Assembly (NCBI GenBank): GCA_002298335.1
Contig: DBNK01000033.1
Coordinates: 1 to 64,000, forward strand
Direction: 5' to 3'
Length of the DNA: 64,000 bases
Source: Thalassolituus sp. UBA674
Lineage (GTDB): Bacteria > Pseudomonadota > Gammaproteobacteria > Pseudomonadales > Oceanobacteraceae
Positions 26,050 to 34,143 of this stretch are shown here, one piece after another. Numbering within the stretch: position 1 is the stretch's first letter; each line of letters begins with the position of its first letter. The notes beneath the pieces were generated by a model. The model was not told the origin of the DNA, ran no database searches, and saw only the letters and a program-made list of their open reading frames with translations. The position numbers and the translations under genes were made by a program.

Positions 26050-27315
26050 TCAGGCCGGCAGGCGGCGGATGTTCGCGCCCAGCTGCTGAAACTTCTCTTC
26101 AATACATTCGTAGCCGCGGTCAATGTGATAGATGCGGCTGACTTCGGTCGCGCCTTCGGCGACCATTGCGGCAATCACCAGTGACGCCGACGCCCTCAGG
26201 TCGGTGGCCATCACAGGAGCAGCGCTGAGTTTCGATTTACCCGTGACAATGGCGGTATTGCCTTCGACATGAATGTCCGCACCCATGCGCACCAGTTCCT
26301 GTGCGTGCATGAAACGGTTTTCAAAAATCGTTTCAATCACAGTACCGGTACCCTCGGCAACGGCATTGAGCACCACAAACTGGGCCTGCATATCGGTCGG
26401 AAACGCCGGATGCGGCGCGGTGCGGATGTTCACCGCCTTCGGCCGCTGGCCTTTCATATCCAGCTCGATCCAGTCCTCACCTGTGCTGACTTCGGCTCCC
26501 GCTTCCTGCAACTTGTGCAGCACGGCTTCCAGCAGCAGCGGGTCGGTGTCTTTACAGCGGATGCGACCACCGGTGACGGCGGCGGCAACCAGGAAAGTGC
26601 CGGTTTCAATCCGGTCGGGCAGGACATTGAATTCACAACCGTGCAGAGTCTCTACGCCTTCAATTTCCAGCGTGTCGGTACCGGCACCTTTGATCCTGGC
26701 ACCCATGGCGATCAGGCAGTTGGCCAGGTCCACCACTTCGGGTTCGCGTGCGGCGTTCTCAATGATGGTCTTGCCTTCAGCCAGCACAGCGGCCATGAGG
26801 ATATTCTCGGTACCGGTCACCGTCACGGTATCGAGAAAAATGTTGGCACCTTTAAGACGCCCCTGAGGAGCCGAGGCTTTGACATAACCGTCGACCACTT
26901 CCACCTCGGCACCCAGAGCCTCCATACCGCGCAGGTGCAGATCCACCGGGCGCGTACCGATGGCACAGCCACCCGGCAGAGACACTTCAGCACGGCCATA
27001 ACGCGCCAGTAACGGACCCAGCACCAGAATCGAGGCACGCATGGTGCGCACCAGATCGTACGGAGCTGATGTGCTGTTCAGTGTTGCGCAGTTGGTCTCC
27101 ACCGACATGTCTTCGTTGATGGCAACCTGAACCCCCATGCAGCCCAGCAGCTCGAGCATAGTGGTGATATCGTGAAGGTGCGGCAGATTGCCGACCTGCA
27201 TCGGCCCTTCGGCGAGCAGGGTTGCGGCCAGAATAGGCAGGGCGGAGTTCTTGGCACCAGAGATGCGTACTTCGCCTTCCAGACGGCGGCCACCTTCAAT
27301 TCTGAGTTTTTCCAT
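26050..27315 (-). CDS. murA: UDP-N-acetylglucosamine 1-carboxyvinyltransferase MurA
   Basis: This 421-residue enzyme transfers enolpyruvate to UDP-GlcNAc, the committed step of peptidoglycan synthesis and the target of fosfomycin. The active-site cysteine lies in SLPGGCAIGTRPVDLHL (about residue 116). The typical N-terminal RIEGGRRLEGEVRISGAKN and PHPAFPTDMQAQF motifs are present. It follows ibaG by four bases and sits at the end of the mla operon before hisG, as in many gammaproteobacteria. Confidence 0.98.
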   Translation of the reverse strand: MEKLRIEGGRRLEGEVRISGAKNSALPILAATLLAEGPMQVGNLPHLHDITTMLELLGCMGVQVAINEDMSVETNCATLNSTSAPYDLVRTMRASILVLGPLLARYGRAEVSLPGGCAIGTRPVDLHLRGMEALGAEVEVVDGYVKASAPQGRLKGANIFLDTVTVTGTENILMAAVLAEGKTIIENAAREPEVVDLANCLIAMGARIKGAGTDTLEIEGVETLHGCEFNVLPDRIETGTFLVAAAVTGGRIRCKDTDPLLLEAVLHKLQEAGAEVSTGEDWIELDMKGQRPKAVNIRTAPHPAFPTDMQAQFVVLNAVAEGTGTVIETIFENRFMHAQELVRMGADIHVEGNTAIVTGKSKLSAAPVMATDLRASASLVIAAMVAEGATEVSRIYHIDRGYECIEEKFQQLGANIRRLPA

Positions 27316-27318
27316 GTA

Positions 27319-27552
27319 TTAAGACCCTGCTTTTTCAGCGGGCGTATAGGTATGAATGGACAGCGCATGCAGGCTGCCATCAGTAATGAAGGAGTTCAGG
27401 ATGCGGTACACAAACTGCTGACGTTTAACGACGTTCAGACCTTCGAACACGTCGCCAACGCCGGTGATTTCTTTGACGTAGCCGTCGGTAACGGACCACT
27501 CGACGTCAGGCGCTTCCGCCTGTAATACCTTGAGGATGTCTGCCGGTGTCAT
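27319..27552 (-). CDS. ibaG: BolA-family protein IbaG
   Basis: This 77-residue BolA-like protein matches the small acid-resistance member found between mlaB and murA. The conserved core FEGLNVVKRQQFVYRILNSFI with LHALSIHTYTP fits the family fold. BolA proteins bind monothiol glutaredoxins with a shared iron-sulfur cluster. The position upstream of murA is conserved in gammaproteobacteria. Confidence 0.93.
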   Translation of the reverse strand: MTPADILKVLQAEAPDVEWSVTDGYVKEITGVGDVFEGLNVVKRQQFVYRILNSFITDGSLHALSIHTYTPAEKAGS

Positions 27553-27671
27553 AGAGCCGATTTACTCCGGATTCTGAAAAGCGGCCAATGATAGCGGATT
27601 TGGGCGTTTTTACGAAGCAAAAGCCGATGTAAAGGCGGGTTCAGGCGCGGCGGAATGCGCCGCAGCCCGGA

Positions 27672-27986
27672 TCAGGCAGCGCGGACCACTGAGCTGAAGA
27701 TATCATCCAGTCCGCAGATGGTGATCATGGCACCAAACTGTTGCGGTGGATTGATCACGGCGAGGGTTTTACCGCTGGCTTCGCAAAGACGCAGCCAGTC
27801 GAGCAGCAGGGCGACAGCGGCGCTGCTGAAGTGACCGGTCTGCGGTGACAGATCCAGCGTCCAGTTGCCATCAGCGGCGGCAATCATAGAGCGCCCCTGT
27901 TCCAGCAGAGGTGTCACCGTATGCACCGTCAGCTCACCCTGCAGCTGCACCGTGCCATCGCTCTGAGCGACCAGTGCCGGCTTCAT
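27672..27986 (-). CDS. mlaB: STAS-domain protein MlaB
   Basis: This 104-residue STAS-domain protein is the cytoplasmic activator of the MlaFEDB lipid transporter. LDLSPQTGHFSSAAVALLLDWLRLCEASGK carries the STAS core, with the usual serine pair (SSAAVALL). Its start codon overlaps the mlaD stop by one base. In the usual order mlaC lies between mlaD and mlaB; here it does not. Confidence 0.88.
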   Translation of the reverse strand: MKPALVAQSDGTVQLQGELTVHTVTPLLEQGRSMIAAADGNWTLDLSPQTGHFSSAAVALLLDWLRLCEASGKTLAVINPPQQFGAMITICGLDDIFSSVVRAA

Positions 27987-28441
27987 CAGTTGCCCTCGGC
28001 CTTGTTGAACAGGAAGCGGCTGATCAGGTCTTCCAGCACCACGGCAGACTGGGTATCGACGATCCAGTCACCGTCTTTGAGGTTATCCAGCTCACCGCCC
28101 ACCTGCAGACCGATGTACTTCTCGCCCAGCAGACCGGCAGTCAGAATCGCGGCGTTGGTGTCGGTGCTCAGAGTGTCCATGGATTTATTGATCTCCATTT
28201 CCACCACGGCTTCGTAATATTCGTTATCGAGGTAGATCTTCGTCACTTTACCAATGGTGACACCCGCCATAGAGACTTTGGAGCGCTCGGTCAGCCCTCC
28301 AAGATTCTGGAAGCGGGCCTTCAGGGTGTAGGTTTCACCACCTGTGTCCATCGACAGACCACTGACACGGAAAGCCATCAGTACCAGAGCGATGATACCC
28401 ATCACCATAAAACTACCGACGCTCAGTTCAACATAACGCAT
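27986..28441 (-). CDS. mlaD: MCE-domain lipid transport protein MlaD
   Basis: This 151-residue protein has one N-terminal membrane helix (VGSFMVMGIIALVLMAFRVSGL) and an MCE domain (YTLKARFQNLGGLTERSKVSMAGVTIGKV). In the family it forms a hexameric ring on the periplasmic side of MlaFEB and passes phospholipids to or from MlaC. The C-terminal tail is short. It lies between mlaE and mlaB. Confidence 0.96.
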   Translation of the reverse strand: MRYVELSVGSFMVMGIIALVLMAFRVSGLSMDTGGETYTLKARFQNLGGLTERSKVSMAGVTIGKVTKIYLDNEYYEAVVEMEINKSMDTLSTDTNAAILTAGLLGEKYIGLQVGGELDNLKDGDWIVDTQSAVVLEDLISRFLFNKAEGN

Positions 28442-28445
28442 GGCT

Positions 28446-29228
28446 TCAGATGCCTCCTAACATGACAGCAGTCAGAATAAAGTCGAGTCCCAGTACCGCC
28501 AGGGACGAAATCACCACCGTTTGCGTGGTGGCTTTACCGATCCCTTCCGAGGTCGGTACACAATCATAACCGCGGAACACCGCAATCCAGGTCACCACCA
28601 GACCAAAGGCAGAAGCCTTGATCAGGCCTTTGACCACGTCTTCATAAAAGGTGACGGAATTCTGCATATTGCCCCAGTAGGCGCCGTCGTAGAGACCGAG
28701 CAGATCAACGGCCACAAACGCGCCACCCCAGATACCAACCGTACTGAACAGCAGTGCCAGAATCGGCACACTGATCACACCGGCCCAGAGACGCGGGGTA
28801 ATCACCCGCTTGAGCGGATCCACACCCATCATTTCCATGGCAGAGAGCTGCTCCGTGGCTTTCATCAGACCGATTTCCGCCGTCAGTGCTGAACCGGCCC
28901 GTCCGGCAAACAGCAGCGCCGCCATCACCGGCCCGAGTTCCCGCAACAGGGTCAGGGACACCATAGTGCCCAGCGCGGAGACCGAGCCGAATTTGATCAG
29001 GATGTTGTAACCCTGCAACGCCAGTACCATGCCGACGAAGAAGCCGGCGACAACGATGATGGAGAGCGAACGTACACCAACCGAATGAATCTGTTTGATC
29101 AGATCAAGAAAGCCCGCACTGCCCGGCCCGCCCCATAACAATGACTGGCGGAACAGAATACCGGCACGACCAATGGCCTCTATCGCTTCGACGCCGGAAC
29201 GGCCGAGTTTCTGCAGACTGTTAAGCAT
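28446..29228 (-). CDS. mlaE: ABC transporter permease MlaE
   Basis: This 260-residue permease of the Mla phospholipid transporter has about five membrane segments. The conserved motif GSALTAEIGLMKATEQLSAMEMMGVDPLKR is the coupling region that contacts MlaF. I start at the ATG opening MLNSLQKLGRSG, which overlaps the mlaF stop by eight bases; the open frame runs 26 codons further upstream but inside mlaF. Confidence 0.96.
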   Translation of the reverse strand: MLNSLQKLGRSGVEAIEAIGRAGILFRQSLLWGGPGSAGFLDLIKQIHSVGVRSLSIIVVAGFFVGMVLALQGYNILIKFGSVSALGTMVSLTLLRELGPVMAALLFAGRAGSALTAEIGLMKATEQLSAMEMMGVDPLKRVITPRLWAGVISVPILALLFSTVGIWGGAFVAVDLLGLYDGAYWGNMQNSVTFYEDVVKGLIKASAFGLVVTWIAVFRGYDCVPTSEGIGKATTQTVVISSLAVLGLDFILTAVMLGGI

Positions 29229-30039
29229 GGTCGGCTCCGGACATAAGTTCTTTGCGGTAATCTTCGGCGGGATAATGGAAGGGCACCGGGCCGTCCGGGT
29301 CGCCATTGAGGAACTGACGCACTTCCGGGTTACCGTCGTGTTTGAGTTCTTCCGGAGTACCGAAACCTATCATCTTGCCACCGGACAGGATGCACAGGTA
29401 ATCAGCAATGGAGCAGGATTCTTCGACATCGTGAGAGACCAGCAGGCTGGTCAGCCCGAGCGTCTGATTAAGACCGCGGATCAGGCGGATGATCATGCCC
29501 ATGGAAATCGGATCAAGACCGGTGAAGGGCTCGTCGTACATCACCAGTTCCGGGTCCATGGCGATGGTCCGTGCCAGTGCAACGCGGCGTACCATACCGC
29601 CGGACAACTCGGCCGGCATCAGATCACGGGCACCGCGCAGGCCGACCGCTTCGAGCTTCATCAGCACCAGGTCGCGGATCATGGATTCCGGCAGGTCGGT
29701 ATGAACACGCAGCGGAAACGCCACGTTCTCGAACACGCTGATATCCGTGAACAGACCGCTGGTCTGAAACAGCATGCCCATTTTGTCTTTACGCAGATCA
29801 AACAGCTCGCTGCGGGTCATTTTGCCAACGTCGCGGCCATCCACCTCAACAGTGCCCTGCTCGGCGCGCAGCTGACCACCAATCATACGCAGCATGGTGG
29901 TTTTACCGGTGCCACTCGGGCCCATGATGGCGGTGACTTTACCCCGCGGAAACGCAACGTTCAGGCCGTCATAGATCCTGCGGCTGCCGCGACTGAACAC
30001 CACGTCGCGCAGCTCTACATGTGTACTGCTGCCGGACAT
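29221..30039 (-). CDS. mlaF: ABC transporter ATPase MlaF
   Basis: This 272-residue ATPase drives the Mla lipid transporter. Walker A is GPSGTGKTT near residues 41-49, the signature is ELSGGMVRRVALARTI, and Walker B is ELVMYDEPFTGLDPIS. The C-terminal extension (RQFLNGDPDGPVPFHYPAEDYRKEL) is the known MlaF arm that contacts its partner across the dimer. It heads the operon and diverges from the calcium/sodium antiporter gene. Confidence 0.97.
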   Translation of the reverse strand: MSGSSTHVELRDVVFSRGSRRIYDGLNVAFPRGKVTAIMGPSGTGKTTMLRMIGGQLRAEQGTVEVDGRDVGKMTRSELFDLRKDKMGMLFQTSGLFTDISVFENVAFPLRVHTDLPESMIRDLVLMKLEAVGLRGARDLMPAELSGGMVRRVALARTIAMDPELVMYDEPFTGLDPISMGMIIRLIRGLNQTLGLTSLLVSHDVEESCSIADYLCILSGGKMIGFGTPEELKHDGNPEVRQFLNGDPDGPVPFHYPAEDYRKELMSGADHA

Positions 30040-30244
30040 TATTGAACTCTGTTATCTGTCAGTGGCAAGCAGAATAGCGGAATGCGTGCGGCGAACCAAC
30101 CAGATTCTCGGCAGTCAGTGTTCTGCTGGTGCAACAGCTGCGCAGCCCTGCCAGAGCCGTTGTAATTGCGTGCAGGAATCGCTCCGGTACAATGCGGGCT
30201 GTTTTTCCGGGCCGGAAACGGCCCCTGAAATTGTGGAGCCTTAT

Positions 30245-31204
30245 ATGATCCTTGAAATCGGTGCTGTACTTGCCGGACTGGTACTGCTGGTCTGGAGTGC
30301 CGATCAGTTTGTTGTGGGTGCCGCTGCCACGGCCCGCCATCTGGGTATGTCACCCCTGCTGGTTGGCCTGACCATCGTTTCTATCGGCACTTCAGCGCCG
30401 GAGATGTTTGTCTCCGCCATGGCTGCGCTGGATAACGCCGGCAATCTTGCCATCGGTAATGCCATCGGCTCCAACATCACCAATATCGGGCTGGTGCTGG
30501 GCATCACGGCCTTGATAGCTCCCATTCCTATCCAGAAGCAGATGATGAAAAAAGAGCTGCCGCTGCTGCTGGTTGTCAGTGTCATCGGCGGACTGGTGCT
30601 GCTGGATCTGAGCCTGAACCTGATGGACTCCATGATTCTGCTGGCGGCATTCCTGATCAGCATGTTCATTCTGTTCCGCTTTCAGGGTGACAGTGGCGAG
30701 CCGGCAATGGATGAGGAAGAGGCTGAAGCCATTGAACACACCAGCACCGCCAAGGCCCTGGTACTTCTTGTCGCCGGTCTGGCGGTACTCATGGTCAGCT
30801 CCAAACTGCTGGTCTGGGGTGCCACCGGCATCGCCCAGACGCTGGGCGTGAGTGATCTGGTGATCGGTCTGACCATTGTCGCCATCGGTACCAGCCTGCC
30901 GGAGCTGGCCGCATCCGTTGCCAGCGCCCTGAAAGGTCATCACGACATTGCCATCGGTAACGTCATCGGCTCCAACCTGTTCAATCTGCTGATCGTCATG
31001 CCGGTACCGGGTCTCATTACCATCACCGCCGTGGAACCCGACGCCTTTAACCGGGACTATATGGTGATGATGGGCCTGACCACCGCCCTGATCCTGCTAA
31101 TTATGCTTAACTTCAGAAATGGCAGGGTGGGACGTTTTTCCGGCGTACTCTTGACCGGCTCTTATGTGGCCTACCTTGCATCGCTGTTTATGGTGAACCA
31201 GTAA
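30245..31204 (+). CDS. yrbG: Calcium/sodium antiporter, YrbG family
   Basis: This 319-residue inner-membrane antiporter of the CaCA superfamily has two alpha repeats, each with the signature VGLTIVSIGTSAPEMFVS / IGLTIVAIGTSLPELAAS followed by GNAIGSNITNIGL / GNVIGSNLFNLLI. An acidic cytoplasmic loop (DEEEAEAIEH) separates the halves. I start at the ATG opening MILEIGAVL after a GGAG site. It is divergent from mlaF and just upstream of kdsD, as in E. coli. Confidence 0.95.
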   Translation: MILEIGAVLAGLVLLVWSADQFVVGAAATARHLGMSPLLVGLTIVSIGTSAPEMFVSAMAALDNAGNLAIGNAIGSNITNIGLVLGITALIAPIPIQKQMMKKELPLLLVVSVIGGLVLLDLSLNLMDSMILLAAFLISMFILFRFQGDSGEPAMDEEEAEAIEHTSTAKALVLLVAGLAVLMVSSKLLVWGATGIAQTLGVSDLVIGLTIVAIGTSLPELAASVASALKGHHDIAIGNVIGSNLFNLLIVMPVPGLITITAVEPDAFNRDYMVMMGLTTALILLIMLNFRNGRVGRFSGVLLTGSYVAYLASLFMVNQ

Positions 31205-31207
31205 TTT

Positions 31208-32176
31208 ATGAATCTGTTTAATTTTATCGAATCCGCCCGCCGTACCATCCAGCTCGAAGCGGAGTCAGTGACTCAGCTGGCGGATTACCTCGACGACGAT
31301 TTCACCCACGCCTGTCAGCTGGTGATTCAGTGCCGTGGCCGCGTGGTCGTGACCGGCATGGGTAAGTCCGGCCACATCGGCACCAAAATCGCCGCGACTC
31401 TGGCCAGCACCGGCACCCCGGCGTTCTTCGTACACCCGGGTGAAGCCAGCCACGGCGACATGGGTATGATCACAGGGGCCGACGTGGTCATCGCGCTGTC
31501 GAACTCCGGTGAAACCAGCGAAGTCACCAGCCTGCTGCCGCTGCTCAAACGTCTGGGCACCAAGCTGATCAGTATGACCGGCAAGCCGGAATCCACACTG
31601 GCCAAGGCCGCCGACAGCCATCTGTACACCGGTGTGGTGCAGGAAGCCTGCCCGCTGGATCTGGCGCCGACCTCTTCAACCACCTGTGCGCTGGTCATGG
31701 GCGATGCCCTGGCGATTGCCCTGCTGGAAGCCAAAGGCTTTACCGCCGAAGACTTTGCCTTCTCTCATCCGGGCGGCAGCCTTGGCCGCCGTCTGCTGCT
31801 GAAAGTCGAAGACATCATGCACAAAGGCGAGCAGATTCCTGTGGTCAGCCCGGAGGTCAGCCTGCCTCATGCACTGCTGGTCGCGACTTCCAAAGGTCTG
31901 GGGATGACCACAGTGAGCAATGCCGATGGCAGTCTCGCCGGTATCTTCACCGACGGTGACTTACGCCGCGCCATTGATCATGGCATTGATATCCGCAACG
32001 TCACCATCAGTGACGTCATGACCAAGGGCTGCAAGACCATTGCCCCAGGTACACTCGCCGCCGAAGCACTGAAAGTGATGGAGGACAGCAAGATTAACGC
32101 CCTCGTGGTACAGGACAATGGCCGTACCGTAGGCGTTATTAACATGCATGACCTGCTCCGGGCCGGTGTGATCTGA
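31208..32176 (+). CDS. kdsD: Arabinose-5-phosphate isomerase KdsD
   Basis: This 322-residue enzyme converts ribulose 5-phosphate to arabinose 5-phosphate, the first step of KDO synthesis for LPS. The SIS domain carries VVVTGMGKSGHIGTKIAATLASTGTP and SNSGETSE; two C-terminal CBS domains follow. It is four bases after yrbG and shares its stop with the lptC start (TGATG), leaving no room for kdsC, which normally sits between. Confidence 0.97.
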   Translation: MNLFNFIESARRTIQLEAESVTQLADYLDDDFTHACQLVIQCRGRVVVTGMGKSGHIGTKIAATLASTGTPAFFVHPGEASHGDMGMITGADVVIALSNSGETSEVTSLLPLLKRLGTKLISMTGKPESTLAKAADSHLYTGVVQEACPLDLAPTSSTTCALVMGDALAIALLEAKGFTAEDFAFSHPGGSLGRRLLLKVEDIMHKGEQIPVVSPEVSLPHALLVATSKGLGMTTVSNADGSLAGIFTDGDLRRAIDHGIDIRNVTISDVMTKGCKTIAPGTLAAEALKVMEDSKINALVVQDNGRTVGVINMHDLLRAGVI

Positions 32177-32730
32177 TGGTGCGTAAGCGCTATCTGTTAC
32201 TGCTGCTGACAGCCTTCCTCGGCCTAGGCCTGCTGGCGCTGGACCGCTACACCCGCGGTCCGTCGCTGCTGGGCGGCGATCAGAAAGTGCGCGAAGCGGA
32301 CTATTACGGCATCAACCTGATCAGTCACCGTTATGCCGAAAGCGGTCTGTTGGGGGAAACCCTGTACGCCACACGCTCCGATCACTACCCGGACGAGAAA
32401 ACCACCTATTTCGTTCAGCCGCGTCTGGTCACGCACCTGGATTCACCGACTACCCTGACCGCTGACAAAGGCCATCTGAAAGATGTCCGCGGTGTGCTGT
32501 TCCTCAACGGCCATGTCCGGCTGGAATCCGAGTCTGCTCAGGGTGAACCTCTGCTGATGGTGACTGACAGCCTGATCTACAACAGTAAAACCCTGCGCGC
32601 CCGCACGGATGATCCGGTACGGATCACAGGTCCGGGGACGCAGATTGAAGGCACCGGAATGCTGTATGATGTGCAACAGGAACGCCTGCAACTCAATTCA
32701 AAGGTAAAAACCCGCTATGAGCCGCAGTAA
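32176..32730 (+). CDS. lptC: LPS export protein LptC
   Basis: This 184-residue bitopic inner-membrane protein has one N-terminal helix (YLLLLLTAFLGLGLLAL) and a periplasmic beta-jellyroll domain. In the Lpt machine it links the LptBFG transporter to the LptA bridge. The fragment YATRSDHYPDEKTTYFVQPRLV is typical. It overlaps kdsD by one base and lptA by 14, so the set is tightly coupled. Confidence 0.93.
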   Translation: MVRKRYLLLLLTAFLGLGLLALDRYTRGPSLLGGDQKVREADYYGINLISHRYAESGLLGETLYATRSDHYPDEKTTYFVQPRLVTHLDSPTTLTADKGHLKDVRGVLFLNGHVRLESESAQGEPLLMVTDSLIYNSKTLRARTDDPVRITGPGTQIEGTGMLYDVQQERLQLNSKVKTRYEPQ

Positions 32731-33280
32731 AAGGCTGATCATCTCCCTGCTGGGTCTGGCTCCCCTGCTGATGCCTGTGAGCCTCCATGCCCTGCCGTCT
32801 GACTGGCAGCAGGAAGTCCTGATTGAATCCAACGCCTCCGACATGGACCGCCGCAGCGGTACCGTTATATACAAAGGCAACGTCATCCTGACTCAGGGCA
32901 CGCTGCGCATTGCTGCCGACCGCCTCTACATTCTCAGCGATGGCCAGAAGATCGAGAAAATCGTGGCTGAAGGTTCAGAGAGTGAACCTGCGACCTACGA
33001 ACAGCAGATTGAAGAAGACAAACCGCTGACCAAAGCCCACGGCAACCGCATAGATTATTACGCTGGTGAACGCCGGATCACGTTACGCGGCGATGCGGAG
33101 CTGAGCCAGCAGGGCAACCAGATGAACGGTGACCTGATCACCTACGATATGGGCACAGAAACCATCAAAGCCCGGGGTTCTCAGGCAGATGATCCGGAAG
33201 TACCGGCGGAAGAATCAGCAGGCGATGGCCGTATCCGCGTCGTGATCCAGCCCGGGCAGCTGAAGGAAAACAATAACTGA
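32717..33280 (+). CDS. lptA: LPS export periplasmic bridge protein LptA
   Basis: This 187-residue protein has a signal peptide (LIISLLGLAPLLMPVSLHA) and an OstA-like beta-jellyroll. Typical segments are IESNASDMDRRSGTVIYKGNVILTQG, ITLRGDAELSQQGNQMNGDLITYDM and a variable charged tail. Oligomers form the periplasmic bridge for LPS. It overlaps lptC by 14 bases and touches lptB. Confidence 0.96.
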   Translation: MSRSKRLIISLLGLAPLLMPVSLHALPSDWQQEVLIESNASDMDRRSGTVIYKGNVILTQGTLRIAADRLYILSDGQKIEKIVAEGSESEPATYEQQIEEDKPLTKAHGNRIDYYAGERRITLRGDAELSQQGNQMNGDLITYDMGTETIKARGSQADDPEVPAEESAGDGRIRVVIQPGQLKENNN

Positions 33281-34005
33281 TGAAAACCCTGAAAGCGCTG
33301 CATCTGGCCAAGAGCTACAACGGCCGTCAGGTGGTCAAAGACGTGTCAATGCAGGTCGAAAGTGGTCAGATTGTCGGTCTTCTGGGCCCCAACGGGGCAG
33401 GTAAGACCACCTGCTTCTACATGATCGTCAATCTGGTGCAGGCCGACAAAGGACAGATCCTGATCGATGACGAAGACATCAGCCACCTGCCCATGCACGG
33501 ACGTGCACGCAAGGGCATCGGCTATCTGCCGCAGGAAGCCTCCATCTTCCGCAAACTCAGCGTCGCCGATAACATTCTGGCGATTCTGGAGACGCGCAAA
33601 GACCTCAACCGCAAGCAGCGGCTTGAGCAGCTGGAGCTGCTTCTGGACGAGTTTCATATCCAGCACATCCGTGACAGTGCCGGTATGGCGCTGTCCGGTG
33701 GTGAGCGGCGCCGGGTGGAAATTGCCCGGGCGTTGGCCGCCGAACCTTCCTTCATCCTGCTGGATGAACCCTTCGCCGGTGTTGACCCTATTTCTGTGTC
33801 TGACATCATGGACATTATCCGGCAGCTCAAAGCCCGGGGAATCGGCGTCCTGATCACAGATCACAATGTCCGTGAAACCCTGGCCATCTGTGAGCGTGCT
33901 TACATCGTCGGGGGCGGTCATATCATCGCCGACGGAACCGCCGACGACATCCTGGCCAACGAACAGGTCAGAAAAGTCTATCTGGGAGATGATTTCCGTC
34001 TGTAA
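33280..34005 (+). CDS. lptB: LPS export ATPase LptB
   Basis: This 241-residue cytoplasmic ATPase powers LptBFG extraction of LPS. It has Walker A GPNGAGKTT, the family Q-loop GYLPQEASIFRKLSV, signature LSGGERRRVEIARAL and Walker B FILLDEPFAGVDPIS. It overlaps lptA by one base. The 138-base gap to rpoN contains no gene but likely holds an rpoN promoter. Confidence 0.98.
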   Translation: MKTLKALHLAKSYNGRQVVKDVSMQVESGQIVGLLGPNGAGKTTCFYMIVNLVQADKGQILIDDEDISHLPMHGRARKGIGYLPQEASIFRKLSVADNILAILETRKDLNRKQRLEQLELLLDEFHIQHIRDSAGMALSGGERRRVEIARALAAEPSFILLDEPFAGVDPISVSDIMDIIRQLKARGIGVLITDHNVRETLAICERAYIVGGGHIIADGTADDILANEQVRKVYLGDDFRL

Positions 34006-34143
34006 AACAACGGGTTATTTGTGCATACTCGCAGGTAGAGCACAGCAAGATGTATTCCATGAGAAGCAACTTTGCCTATAATGCCTGATTATCTGCACCA
34101 GTTTTTTCGTGTTGTCAGTTACAGAATCGGTACCTAAGCGTTT

